Below are positions 25,153 to 34,321 of a stretch of 64,000 nt of DNA, piece after piece. Both the position numbers and the translations under genes were made by a program. The notes under the pieces are model-generated. The model saw only the letters and a program-made list of their open reading frames with translations. It made no database searches and was not told where the DNA came from. Source of the stretch: Pseudomonadota bacterium (GTDB lineage: Bacteria > Pseudomonadota > Gammaproteobacteria > Steroidobacterales > Steroidobacteraceae); contig JAFAEQ010000058.1 in the NCBI GenBank assembly GCA_023423935.1, positions 62,001 to 126,000 on the forward strand. Reading direction: 5' to 3'. Position 1 is the first letter of the stretch, and each line of letters starts with the position of its first letter.

Positions 25153-28100
25153 TCAGGCGTTAGCGGGCGTCGCGGCTGGCGCAGGAATCTGCTCTGCCTC
25201 CATCTCCGGCGCCTTGCGATGATCCGCCGCGATGAAGCTGTAGAACACTGGCACCACGAACAACGTGAACAGGGTGCCGACGATCATGCCGGTCACCAGC
25301 ACGATGCCGATGCTGTTGCGGGCTTCGGCACCGGGGCCCGACACGAGGACCAGCGGGAAATGGCCGAACACCGTCGCTGCCGACGTCATGAGTACCGGAC
25401 GCAGTCGTGTCAGCGATGCCTCGCGCAGGGCCGCGAGCTTCTCCAGTCCCCGCGCCTGAAGAGTATTCGCGAACTCGACGATCAGAATGCCGTTCTTCGC
25501 GATCAGTCCGACGAGGGTGATCAGTCCGACCTGCGAGTAGATGTTGATCGTCGTGAGATCCAGGAACGTGAATACCAGCGCGCCCGAGATCGCGAGCGGC
25601 ACGGAACCCAGCAGGACGATCAGCGGGTCGCGGAAGCTGTGGAACTGCGCGGCCAGCACGAGGTAGATCAGGATGACCGCAAAACCCAGCGTCGAGCTGA
25701 GCGCCGCACCTTCCTGTCGGATCTGGCGCGATTCGCCCGCATAGTCCACGAGCGTTGTCGATCCGCCCGCCTTTGCTGCCGCCGCCTCGAGAATCTCGAG
25801 GCCCTCTGCTTTGGTCACGCCCGGCTGTACGCCGCCAAAGATCCGCGCCGAGTTGCGCTGCTGAAAACGATTCAGCGTCCGCGGACCGGTGCTCGATTCG
25901 ATGTGCATGAAGGTCGACACCGGCACGAGACTGCCGTCAGGTGTCTTGATCTTCAGATCCAGCAGCGGATCGAGCGTCGCACGATCCTCATCGCCGATCT
26001 GCGGAATCACCTTGTAGCTGCGATCGAAATAGTTGAAGCGATTTACATAGGCGCCGCCGAGCAGCGTGCCCAGCTCACGCCCGACCGTGGCGAGATCGAG
26101 CCCGAGATCTGCCAGGCGCTCGCGATCGAGGACCACGCGCGCCTGTGGCAGGTCGAACTTCAGATCGGTATCGACATAGAGGAACTTGCCGCTGCGCGCG
26201 CCGGCATCGAGCACGGCCTGCGTCGTTTCCATCAGTTCCTCGAGCGAGGCTTCGTTCTGGACGATCAGCTCGACGTCGTATTGACCTGGCGTGGGCAACG
26301 GCGGATCAAGCCGCGGAAATACGCGCAGGCCGGGCACCTGAGACACCGCTCCGAAAACCTCACCGTACATGTCTTCGGTGGAGCGATCGCGGTGTTCCCA
26401 ATCCTTCGCTACCAGGCCGCCGAAGCCGCCCCAGCTGGCGGTCAGCGACCACATGAACTCGGTTTCCGGAAACGCGGTGATCGCTTTCACGATGGTCTGC
26501 GAATCGCGATCCGTTGCCTCGAGCGTCGAATCCGGAGCGGACTCGAAGAACAGGCTGATATGGCTCTGATCTTCGACCGGGGCGAGCTCCTGTCGCGAAT
26601 ACATATAGAGCGGCCAGGCAGCCAGGGTGACGATGACGGCGACGAGCACGATGGCCCAGCGGATGCCGAGCGCACCGTCGAGTGCACGGGCATAGGCTCG
26701 TGCAACGACGTCGAATGCGCGATTCACGAAGGCAGTGAGCCGCCCTTCGCGGCCATGCGCATGAACGAAACGCGAGCTCATGACCGGCGACAGCGTGAGC
26801 GCGACGATGCCCGATACCACGACGGCCGCAGCGAGCGTGATGGCGAACTCCAGGAACAGCGAGCCCGTGAGCCCACCCTGAAAGGCAATCGGCGTGTAGA
26901 CGGTCGCAAGCGTGATGGTCATGGCCACGATCGGACCTGCGAGCTCGCGTGCACCGAGCAGCGCGGCATCGACACGGCTCTTGCCTTCGCGCACATGACG
27001 CTCGACGTTCTCGACGACCACGATGGCATCGTCGACGACCAGCCCCACCGACAGCACGATGGCGAGAATGGTGAGCAGATTCAGACTGAAGCCAAACGCC
27101 AGCATTACGATAGCGGCACCGACCAGCGACACGGGCATCGCGACCAGCGGTACGAGCGCAGTGCGGATGGAGCCCATGAACAGGAATACGACGATGGCGA
27201 CGATGAGCACCGTCTCGCCCAGCGTCTTCGTGATCTCCTTGAGCGCGCTGCGCATGAACTTCGTGCCATCCCAGACCAGGCGCATTTCGATGTCGCCAGG
27301 CAACGTGGGCTCGATGCGTTTCATTTCATCGCGCAGATGCTGCGCGACTTCGATCTCGTTGGATCCCGGCAGCGGCCAGACACCGAGATAGACACTCTGC
27401 TGTTCGTTGTACTTCGCGACCAGCGTAGCCTCCTCGGCGCCGAGCTCCACACGCGCCACATCGCTCAATCGCACGATCGCGCCGTCCCGGTCGGCCACGA
27501 TCAGATTCTCGAACTCCTCGACGGCGCGCAGGTCGGTGTTGGCCAGCAGATTCACCTGCACGAGGTTGCCTTTGGTCTGGCCGACGGCGGCGAGATAGTT
27601 ATTCCGCTGCAAGGCTGCGTGCACATCGCCCGGCGAAAGCCCCCTCGATGCCAGACGATCCGGATCGATCCACACCCGCATCGCGAGCGGTCGACTGCCT
27701 TCGAACGTGATCCGCTGCACGCCTTCGAGCGTCGAGAGCTGCGGTTGCAGGGTGCGAGCGAGCCAGTCCGTCAGTGCAGGGACATCGCGATCGCTCGAAG
27801 TGAATCCCAGGTAGAAGGTCGCATACGGACGATCTGCGCGCTGCACTTCCACGGCAGGCGGCTCGGCTTCGGACGGAAGCTCAGAGCGGACCTGCTGTAA
27901 TCGTGCGGTGATCTCGGCAAGTGCATCGGTGCTGTCGTGATCGAGCTTCAATCGCACCGTGACCGTGCTCAGGCCCGCGCGGCTTTGCGACTCGACGTAG
28001 TCGACACCGCTGATCGAGGCGACGGCGCGCTCGATCGGCGTCGTGAGGAATCCACGCACGGTCTCGGCGCTCGCGCCGGTGTAGACCGTGGTGATCAGGA

Positions 28101-28236
28101 CGGACGAGCTTTCGATACTCGGGAACTGCTGAACGGGCAGCGTGTGCAGCGCACGCGCGCCGACGAGCAGCAGCACCAGATTGGCGACGATCGCCAGGAC
28201 AGGATGCCGGATGAAAATATCCGTAAACGAACGCAT
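25153..28236 (-). CDS. RND multidrug efflux permease (HAE-1 family)
   Basis: 1027 residues from ATG 28236 (MRSFTDIFIRHP); upstream codons are rejected. RND hallmarks: first helix RHPVLAIVANLVLLLVGARAL, TM4 motif VGLVVDDAIVVVENVER with the proton-relay Asp pair, and late GLIAKNGILIVEFAN. It is the inner-membrane proton/drug antiporter of a tripartite pump with the adaptor encoded just upstream (78-base gap). No TolC-like gene is in the window, so an outer-membrane channel must be supplied from elsewhere. The motif pattern resembles MexK/MexW-like permeases; substrate unknown. Confidence 0.95.
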   Translation of the reverse strand: MRSFTDIFIRHPVLAIVANLVLLLVGARALHTLPVQQFPSIESSSVLITTVYTGASAETVRGFLTTPIERAVASISGVDYVESQSRAGLSTVTVRLKLDHDSTDALAEITARLQQVRSELPSEAEPPAVEVQRADRPYATFYLGFTSSDRDVPALTDWLARTLQPQLSTLEGVQRITFEGSRPLAMRVWIDPDRLASRGLSPGDVHAALQRNNYLAAVGQTKGNLVQVNLLANTDLRAVEEFENLIVADRDGAIVRLSDVARVELGAEEATLVAKYNEQQSVYLGVWPLPGSNEIEVAQHLRDEMKRIEPTLPGDIEMRLVWDGTKFMRSALKEITKTLGETVLIVAIVVFLFMGSIRTALVPLVAMPVSLVGAAIVMLAFGFSLNLLTILAIVLSVGLVVDDAIVVVENVERHVREGKSRVDAALLGARELAGPIVAMTITLATVYTPIAFQGGLTGSLFLEFAITLAAAVVVSGIVALTLSPVMSSRFVHAHGREGRLTAFVNRAFDVVARAYARALDGALGIRWAIVLVAVIVTLAAWPLYMYSRQELAPVEDQSHISLFFESAPDSTLEATDRDSQTIVKAITAFPETEFMWSLTASWGGFGGLVAKDWEHRDRSTEDMYGEVFGAVSQVPGLRVFPRLDPPLPTPGQYDVELIVQNEASLEELMETTQAVLDAGARSGKFLYVDTDLKFDLPQARVVLDRERLADLGLDLATVGRELGTLLGGAYVNRFNYFDRSYKVIPQIGDEDRATLDPLLDLKIKTPDGSLVPVSTFMHIESSTGPRTLNRFQQRNSARIFGGVQPGVTKAEGLEILEAAAAKAGGSTTLVDYAGESRQIRQEGAALSSTLGFAVILIYLVLAAQFHSFRDPLIVLLGSVPLAISGALVFTFLDLTTINIYSQVGLITLVGLIAKNGILIVEFANTLQARGLEKLAALREASLTRLRPVLMTSAATVFGHFPLVLVSGPGAEARNSIGIVLVTGMIVGTLFTLFVVPVFYSFIAADHRKAPEMEAEQIPAPAATPANA

Positions 28237-28314
28237 GACTCGCTCCGCGAGATAAAAGAGAACCGCTGCGAGGCTCGAGGAGCCTCGCCACAAGGATCGA
28301 AACGCGAATGTGAA

Positions 28315-29427
28315 CTAGAGGTTGTGCGCGAGCGCCTCAGGCGCATTCTCGAACGTCACGAGCGCTGCCTCACGCAACTTGAATGAGCCGGATGCGGCCA
28401 CCTGTTCGCCCTCCGACAGGCCTCGACCGATCACAACTTCGTCTCCCGTCATCGCATCCACCTGCACCTGACGGACGTGCACACGCGGTTTACCGTCCTT
28501 GTCGATTGCGACGACGAACACGTGATCGCCTGCCGGCCCTTTGCGCAACGCGCTCGCCGGAACAGCCACGACTTTCGCAGGCTCGCCCACAGGAACCTGA
28601 ACTCGCACCGATGCGCCTGGTACCGCTGCAGTCAGAGCCGCGCTATCGATCCTGGCGCGCACGGTTGCATTGCGCGTCGTCGGATCGACGCGCGCATCGA
28701 TCGCAAGAATTCTGGCGCCCACCGCAGGCCCGTCGTTCGTTGCTCGCACATCGACCAACATGCCTTCACGCAAGCGCGCCGCCACCTGCTGCGCCACGCT
28801 GAAGTCCACATAGGCCGACGAATCGACACCCTGGAGCGTCGTCAATAGCGTGCCTTCGTTCAGATACTGCCCCGGATGCACATCGGCGATGCCCACGCGC
28901 GCGCGGAACGGTGCGCGAATCGTTTTCTTCTCGATCACAGCACGCGTGCGTGCGATCTGTGCAAGCGCAACGTCGCGCTCCGCCCTTGCCGTGTCGAGCT
29001 CCATCTCGGACGCCGCGCGTTGCCCGACCATGCGCTCCATGCGGGCGAACTGCGTCCTCGCGAGTTCTGCCTGAGCTTCGAGTGCGCGCAACTCCGCCTG
29101 CTCGACAGAAACATCGAGGCCGACCAGCACCGTCCCTGCTTCGACGATCGATCCAGGCACCAACGCTACCTGCCGCACCGTGCCAGAGACTTCATTGCGC
29201 ACCGTGATCGACTGCAATGCCACCACTGTGCCAATCGAAGTCGTGGTGCGGACATGCTCGCGCGACCGGGCAATGGCCACTGCAATCGATTCCGCAGGCT
29301 CCGGCTGGCCGGCCGCGACTGCCTCCGATTCAGCGATGCTTGCCTGCTTCCAGGCTGCTAGCGCAGTGCCCGTGCCGATGATCGCTCCAATCAGAACGAC
29401 AGGTGCAATCCATTTACGACGAATCAT
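28315..29427 (-). CDS. RND periplasmic adaptor (membrane fusion protein)
   Basis: 370 residues. An N-terminal membrane helix (VVLIGAIIGTGTALAAW), a lipoyl-like half motif SGTVRQVALVPGSIVEAGTV, a short alpha-hairpin (about 115-165, QAELARTQFARMERMVGQRA), the second half FRARVGIADVHPGQYLNEGT, and beta-barrel and membrane-proximal domains. First gene of the two-gene efflux operon. No local regulator is adjacent. Confidence 0.93.
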   Translation of the reverse strand: MIRRKWIAPVVLIGAIIGTGTALAAWKQASIAESEAVAAGQPEPAESIAVAIARSREHVRTTTSIGTVVALQSITVRNEVSGTVRQVALVPGSIVEAGTVLVGLDVSVEQAELRALEAQAELARTQFARMERMVGQRAASEMELDTARAERDVALAQIARTRAVIEKKTIRAPFRARVGIADVHPGQYLNEGTLLTTLQGVDSSAYVDFSVAQQVAARLREGMLVDVRATNDGPAVGARILAIDARVDPTTRNATVRARIDSAALTAAVPGASVRVQVPVGEPAKVVAVPASALRKGPAGDHVFVVAIDKDGKPRVHVRQVQVDAMTGDEVVIGRGLSEGEQVAASGSFKLREAALVTFENAPEALAHNL

Positions 29428-29870
29428 GTATGCCTCCCCAACGACCAGGCGCGTAACTTATGCGGGAGGCAATGAGGCGCAAATGCGCGCGCGCGAAACT
29501 GACTCATGCCGCCGAGGCAGCAATCGGCCTTTCGAGATCGCACTAGAGGTCACGTCGCTACGTGCGGCGCACGAAGGCAGACGCATGAACAGGATTCGCA
29601 GCGCTTTCATACGCCATCGATGACTCGGTGCGATTGATTCGACCAAACTATGTGCGCGCGACGCCGAACAACGATTTGCTTCTGACCTGATCGCCGCCCG
29701 CTATGAGGAATCACACCGGCAACTCGAAAGACACCGTTGCAAACTCACCAGAGCGGCGATTGACGAATGACGCCGAGGTTTTTCTCGGCACTCGCGATTG
29801 ACTAATATCGGCACGCGCCCGCGACCCATTCCAAGAACTATCCGAACGATGTTCAGCTTCGGGGGGAGCC
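29428..29870. other. Divergent intergenic region, RND adaptor to M48 protease
   Basis: 443 bases with no credible gene. It holds a short hairpin (GCCGAG, loop gttttt, CTCGGC at 29772-29789) and must contain two divergent promoters, but I see no strong consensus hexamers or regulator palindrome. Confidence 0.5.
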
Positions 29871-31736
29871 ATGAATCAGGAAGCCTACGAGAACTTCGTA
29901 ACGCGGATCGAAACGCAAGCGCAACGTAACCCTGGTTTGTATCGCGTGCGGCTGGGCGCCATGGCCGTGCTCGGCTACGCCTACGTCGCGCTGATTCTGG
30001 GACTGTTGCTCTGCGTGCTCGCCCTGTTCGCCCGGATGGCGCTCCATCGTTCCGGAGCAGTCATCGCCGTCAAGCTCGGCATCCTGGTCGTGCCGCTGGT
30101 CTGGGCAGTGCTGGCGGCCATGTTCGTGCGCCTGAGTCCGCCGCAAGGTCGCGAGCTCACTGCGTCCGAGGCCCTGCGCCTGTTCGACCTGATCGAGGAG
30201 ATCCGACGAAAGGCAGGCGCTCCCCGCGCGCACAAGGTGCTCATCACGGCAGAGTTCAATGCCGCCGTCGTCCAGCATCCCCGTCTCGGTGTCTTCGGCT
30301 GGCCGCGCAACTACCTGGTCCTGGGCCTGCCGCTGATGCAGGCGCTGAGTTGCGAGGAACTCCGCGCGGTCATAGCACATGAGTTCGGTCACCTGTCCGG
30401 ATCGCACGGCAAGTTCGGGGCCTGGATCTATCGTCTGCGAGCCGGCTGGGCACGCCTGGCTGCTGCGCTCGATCAAAGCGATCACTGGGGGAAGTTTCTG
30501 TTCGTCCCCTTCTTCAACTGGTATGCGCCGGCCTTCGGCGCCTATTCCTTCGTGCAGGCGCGGCGTCAGGAGTACGAGGCCGACCGCGTGGCGGCCGCTG
30601 CAGCAGGTGCGCAAGCCGCCGGTCGCGCGCTCGTACGCGTCGAGTTGCAGGCGCATTTCCTCGAGGCCGAATACTGGAAAGGCATCTTTCGGCAGGCCGA
30701 CACTCACCCCGCACCTGACGGTCAGCCCTTTACGGCCATGGGCCAGGCATTCGTCAAGGCCGATCCGCATCAAGCTCACGGCACGCTCGAATCGGCGCTG
30801 AAGCGAAGGACCGGTTTCGATGATACCCACCCCTGCCTGAGCGATCGGTTGCGCGCGCTGGGCGCGACGGCCTCGCTGCCCCACCCCATCGATCGATCCG
30901 CAGCCGATGAGCTGCTCGGTGGGTTCGCAGGCACGCTCGCAGCCGAGTTCGACCGCGACTGGCGCGAGAACGTCAGCCGTTGGTGGGAAGGACGTCATCA
31001 ATACGTGAATGAGTCGCGTGCCCGACTGGCCGAACTGGACACCGCGGCCGGCGAGCTCTCCGTCGAGGACGAGCTCACGCGAGCCCTGCTGACCGAAGAA
31101 GTCCGCTATGGCGACTGCGCGCTGAGGATTCTGGAGTTCCTCGCGCCTCGCGCGCAGGAGCATGCAGGCGTGCTCTTCGCACTGGGACGGCTGCGCCTGG
31201 AGCGCAACGATGAGTCTGGCCTCGGGCTGCTGCAGCAGGCCAGTGAGCGAGACCCGACGCTCGATCAGTCCGCAAGATCGCTGATCGTGCATTACCTGCA
31301 CCGGCATGGCCGCAATGAAGAGGCGCGTCCGCACATCGATGCATTGATGGCGGCCGGTCAGCGCGACGAGCTTGCCCGTCGCGAGCGTGAGCAGCTCAAG
31401 CGCGACGACACGCTGCTGCCGCATGAGATGGAGCCTGCGGCATTGACTGCATTGACCGCGCAACTTGCCGGCTTCCCAGAAATCCGGGTCGCCTACCTGG
31501 TTCGCAAAGCGACGCGAACCTACCCCGATAGTCCCCTGTATGTACTCGGCCTGCGGCGACGCACGGCCTGGTGGAAGCTCGAATCTTCCGGAGCTGCTGA
31601 AAAATTGACCGCCCGCATCTGCCAGGAAGTCACGCTCCCCGGCGACACGTTCGTATTCTGCGTCGACGGCGATAACAAGAGCTTTCGCGCCAAGCTCAGC
31701 AAGATCCAGGGTTCGCTGATCTATCGCGCCCCCTGA
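29871..31736 (+). CDS. Membrane M48 metalloprotease with C-terminal TPR-like region
   Basis: 621 residues. Two hydrophobic helices (about 30-52 and 64-88) precede the protease domain. The zinc motif HEFGH is at residues 170-174 and the third ligand in EADR at about 236, as in HtpX/Oma1-like M48 enzymes. After residue 390 the protein becomes helical and repeat-like (GVLFALGRLRLERNDESGLG; QSARSLIVHYLHRHGRNEEA), reminiscent of TPRs. Predicted function: proteolysis at the inner membrane or envelope quality control. The next genes encode a small unknown protein and a pseudokinase on the same strand. Confidence 0.9.
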   Translation: MNQEAYENFVTRIETQAQRNPGLYRVRLGAMAVLGYAYVALILGLLLCVLALFARMALHRSGAVIAVKLGILVVPLVWAVLAAMFVRLSPPQGRELTASEALRLFDLIEEIRRKAGAPRAHKVLITAEFNAAVVQHPRLGVFGWPRNYLVLGLPLMQALSCEELRAVIAHEFGHLSGSHGKFGAWIYRLRAGWARLAAALDQSDHWGKFLFVPFFNWYAPAFGAYSFVQARRQEYEADRVAAAAAGAQAAGRALVRVELQAHFLEAEYWKGIFRQADTHPAPDGQPFTAMGQAFVKADPHQAHGTLESALKRRTGFDDTHPCLSDRLRALGATASLPHPIDRSAADELLGGFAGTLAAEFDRDWRENVSRWWEGRHQYVNESRARLAELDTAAGELSVEDELTRALLTEEVRYGDCALRILEFLAPRAQEHAGVLFALGRLRLERNDESGLGLLQQASERDPTLDQSARSLIVHYLHRHGRNEEARPHIDALMAAGQRDELARREREQLKRDDTLLPHEMEPAALTALTAQLAGFPEIRVAYLVRKATRTYPDSPLYVLGLRRRTAWWKLESSGAAEKLTARICQEVTLPGDTFVFCVDGDNKSFRAKLSKIQGSLIYRAP

Positions 31737-31892
31737 GCTGCAGTAACAGATGGCGAGTCAACGCTGCGCGTGCTCGCGGCAATGGCGCACTGACTTTGTG
31801 CGAACCGAAATTTCAACGCCGCGACGCTTGGAAGATGTACAACGCTATGAGTATCATCGTCCCGTCGCGTCCTGACGCTTCCATGTGACCGG

Positions 31893-32279
31893 ATGACACT
31901 CATCGAACTGCCGCGCGCACTCGAAGACTACTTCGCTTTCGCCGAAACAGAGCCGACTCGCAGAGGCCGCCGCTTTTCGATCTCGCTGCCCTACTTCAGC
32001 GGCGAGCGCATCCACCGTTTGCAATGGTGGTATCACGTCACTCCTGCGCAGGAGCAGATGTTCGAAGGCACCGGCCTCATCGTCTTCCGCCAGAGGGCCA
32101 TCGAACGATTCCGTCGTCACATCGAACGCTGGCTCGCCAACACGGGTCAGCATCTGCACGGTGCCGAGCCCATTCCCTGTGTGAGCCCATGCGCAGTCGC
32201 CACCACCTCAATGGAAGCCGACAAGCCCCTGGCAGAAGTCATTCCCCTGCCGGTCGATCGCATCGCCGCCAGCGCCTGA
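31893..32279 (+). CDS. Hypothetical protein, 128 residues
   Basis: Not recognised. Soluble, with an N-terminal acidic/aromatic part (LIELPRALEDYFAFAETEPT), two aromatic strands (RLQWWYHVTP) and an Arg-rich helix (RAIERFRRHIERWLANTGQH). Third-position GC use matches its neighbours. It lies 156 bases after the M48 gene and 361 bases before the pseudokinase. Confidence 0.6.
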   Translation: MTLIELPRALEDYFAFAETEPTRRGRRFSISLPYFSGERIHRLQWWYHVTPAQEQMFEGTGLIVFRQRAIERFRRHIERWLANTGQHLHGAEPIPCVSPCAVATTSMEADKPLAEVIPLPVDRIAASA

Positions 32280-32640
32280 TCCCTCGCCGCTGCAACGCGC
32301 GTCGTACAACAACACTTCGCGCTTTATCTCGCCCGCGAATAACAGCGCAGCCCTGCGAGTGGTGGCGCGCACGCTCCACCGTTTGTATGCAGGCCATCCT
32401 TCGCGAGTGACATAACTGCGTCGCCCCACCGTCACATCAGCGGCCGCGAGAACTGCGCTGTCAACGACACCTTCGAAGTTGGATGCACTCGACACATCTG
32501 CCAGACGAAATGAGCCGGCCGTCACATCCCGGTCGCCAAACGGCTTCCTATCCTGCCCTCGCCGACGAATCGCTCACGACCCAGCAAGACGATGGACGGG
32601 CCATCGACTCCAGTTCGGGTCGCAAAGAAGGAAGGAAGTC
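32280..32640. other. Intergenic region upstream of pseudokinase gene
   Basis: 361 bases. A 105-codon minus-strand frame (32208-32525) overlaps it, but it invades the end of the upstream gene, has no start signal and looks like a shadow. No clear regulatory motif except the ribosome-binding site of the following gene. Confidence 0.45.
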
Positions 32641-33927
32641 ATGCCACTGCACGTCGACACGATCATCGAGAAACTGACTGACGGCTCGCTCACGCCCGAA
32701 GCTGCCTGCCAGGCAGTGCTGCAGGCAACGCAATCCGACCCGAACGGCACGCGTTTCTGGGGACAAAAAATCGAAGCGGCGATGACTCAGCAACGCATTC
32801 CGCGCAGCGTGGCGCGCAGCCTCCTCGATGCACTCGAGGGCTATCCGAGCGATAAGACTGTGTGGATCGACTCCGGCCTGCCCAGCCCTGCGAGTCGCTC
32901 ACTCGGCGCCGTTCCCCAGAGCGAGCGATTTCAGGCCGCCGAACGCCTGATCGCCTCCCTCGTCGAGCGCACCAGCAAGCCCGCACCTCGCACGATTCAA
33001 TCGATGCCGATGACAGGGCCGGTCGAATGGTTCGAAGGCCGCGCGCTCATCGATGCCCACACCCCGCCCGAAGAGCCCTTGAACGTCACGCCCGGGACCG
33101 TGCTACGCGACCGCTATCGGATCGTTTCGCATCTCGGCGCTGGCGGCATCGGGCAGGTCTTCGATGCCGTCGATCTCGCAAATGGCGCAGAGCCGGTCAC
33201 GCTCAAAGTCGTGGCCGTGAATCTGCGTCATCAACCCGGCGCATTCGCCACGCTGCAGGCCGCGGTGCGTCGCACACAACATCTTCAGCACGAGAACATC
33301 GTGACGATCCGCAACATCGATCGTCATGGCGACAGCGTCTTCATCGTCATGGAACCGCTGCGCGGTCGCTGGCTGAGCGGCCTGATCCGCGAAGTCCGCG
33401 GCAAAGGCCTTCCTTACGACACCGCCTGGCCCATCATTTCAGGCATCGCAAGCGGCCTTGCCTACGCTCATGGACACGGCATCGTCCATGCGGATCTCAG
33501 CCCGCACGCCGTATTTCTGTGCGAAGACGGCACCGCCAGGATCATGTGCTTCGAGCTCGTCCATGCATTGCCGACCAGCAACGAATCGCTCGACGTCCTC
33601 GACACGCTCACCCTGCGCGCCTACACCGAAGCGTACGCGGCCGATCCCTGGGCACAGCATTCCAAACCGCAGCCCGCAGACGATCTGTATCCGCTGGGCG
33701 TGATCGCTTACGAAATGCTCACAGGCCGCCATCCCTTCCAGCGCTCGAGCATGGCGATCGCGCGCCAGAAGAACATGAAGTTCTCCCCCATCCCCGGCCT
33801 CAACAAACGCGCCGCCCGCCTGATCGAAAACTGCCTCTCATTCGAACGCAACGACCGCCCCGAAACCGCCGACCGCTTCCTGAAGCGCATGCAGCCGACG
33901 TTGGTGGAGAGGATGCTTTCCGCGTAG
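32641..33927 (+). CDS. Ser/Thr protein kinase-like protein, predicted pseudokinase
   Basis: 428 residues from ATG 32641, preceded by an excellent ribosome-binding site (aaggaaggaag, 32628-32638). Residues 1-100 form an unrecognised helical domain. A Hanks-type fold follows: Gly-rich loop LGAGGIGQVFDAV (165-177), beta-3 Lys189 in VTLK, and DLYPLGVIAYEMLTGRHPF (348-366). Catalytic features are lost: HRD/K/N is HADLSPHAVFL (283-293; Asp285 kept, Lys to Ser, Asn to Ala), DFG is CFE (303-305), and no APE motif is visible. Without DFG Asp and catalytic-loop Asn, phosphotransfer is unlikely; a scaffolding or regulatory role is inferred. Confidence 0.82.
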   Translation: MPLHVDTIIEKLTDGSLTPEAACQAVLQATQSDPNGTRFWGQKIEAAMTQQRIPRSVARSLLDALEGYPSDKTVWIDSGLPSPASRSLGAVPQSERFQAAERLIASLVERTSKPAPRTIQSMPMTGPVEWFEGRALIDAHTPPEEPLNVTPGTVLRDRYRIVSHLGAGGIGQVFDAVDLANGAEPVTLKVVAVNLRHQPGAFATLQAAVRRTQHLQHENIVTIRNIDRHGDSVFIVMEPLRGRWLSGLIREVRGKGLPYDTAWPIISGIASGLAYAHGHGIVHADLSPHAVFLCEDGTARIMCFELVHALPTSNESLDVLDTLTLRAYTEAYAADPWAQHSKPQPADDLYPLGVIAYEMLTGRHPFQRSSMAIARQKNMKFSPIPGLNKRAARLIENCLSFERNDRPETADRFLKRMQPTLVERMLSA

Positions 33928-34120
33928 CACGCGGACGCAATTGACAATTGATAATGGACAATTGACAACGCGGATCGAAAGAATCCAGCACATTGACACT
34001 TGCTGCGGTCCGTCGCGTCATCTCAGCACGTCATGTCTTCGTCCTAGTCGTCATTTGTCCGAGGATGCTTTCTGCGTAGGCGCGGACGCAATTGACAATT
34101 GATAATGGACAATTGACAAC
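33909..34120. repeat. Duplicated 60-bp unit spanning the pseudokinase stop codon
   Basis: Copies at 33909-33969 and 34061-34120 share gaggatgctttcygcgtag, then cgcggacg, then an AT-rich tail. Copy 1 contains the last codons and TAG of the kinase gene; copy 2 repeats them 152 bases later in non-coding DNA. The tail is tandem CAATTGA-like 7-mers. Differences: one C/T change and a two-base indel. Confidence 0.9.
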
Positions 34121-34317
34121 GGCGGAATCGAACCAGGCTCAGCATCGTTCGCCTTTGCGCTTACATCGACGTCCTGTCTTCTGCCTCGTCATCACTGTCC
34201 ATTGCCATCGGAGAGCATGGCGTCCCCGCCCGCCGTCGCGGCACATCATGTCTTCTTCCTCGGTCTTCTTCCTCGGTCTTCTGCCCGTTGTCAATTGTCC
34301 ATTGCCAATTATCAATT
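34091..34317. repeat. Gene-end inverted element (CAATTGA-type)
   Basis: The left arm attgacaattgataatgg then acaattgacaac (34091-34120) is mirrored by gttgtcaattgtccattg then ccaattatcaatt (34287-34317). Each arm is built of CAATTGA-like 7-mers. The 166-base core contains a short tandem cttcctcggt repeat. It lies between the convergent pseudokinase and TonB receptor genes and is much more AT-rich than its surroundings. Confidence 0.8.
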
Positions 34318-34321
34318 CTCT

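Noticed and set aside
25087..27900. 937-codon plus-strand frame opposite the RND permease
   Set aside because: His/Arg/Asp-rich translation with no motifs; an antisense shadow of a GC-rich gene with clear RND homology on the minus strand.
29853..31463. 536-codon minus-strand frame over the M48 protease
   Set aside because: Antisense shadow; the plus strand has HEFGH and membrane helices.
32208..32525. 105-codon minus-strand frame before the pseudokinase
   Set aside because: Overlaps the end of the 31893 gene, has no ribosome-binding site or recognisable domain.
33909..34120. CRISPR-like direct repeat
   Set aside because: Only two copies, 60 bp long and including coding sequence; no array and no cas genes.
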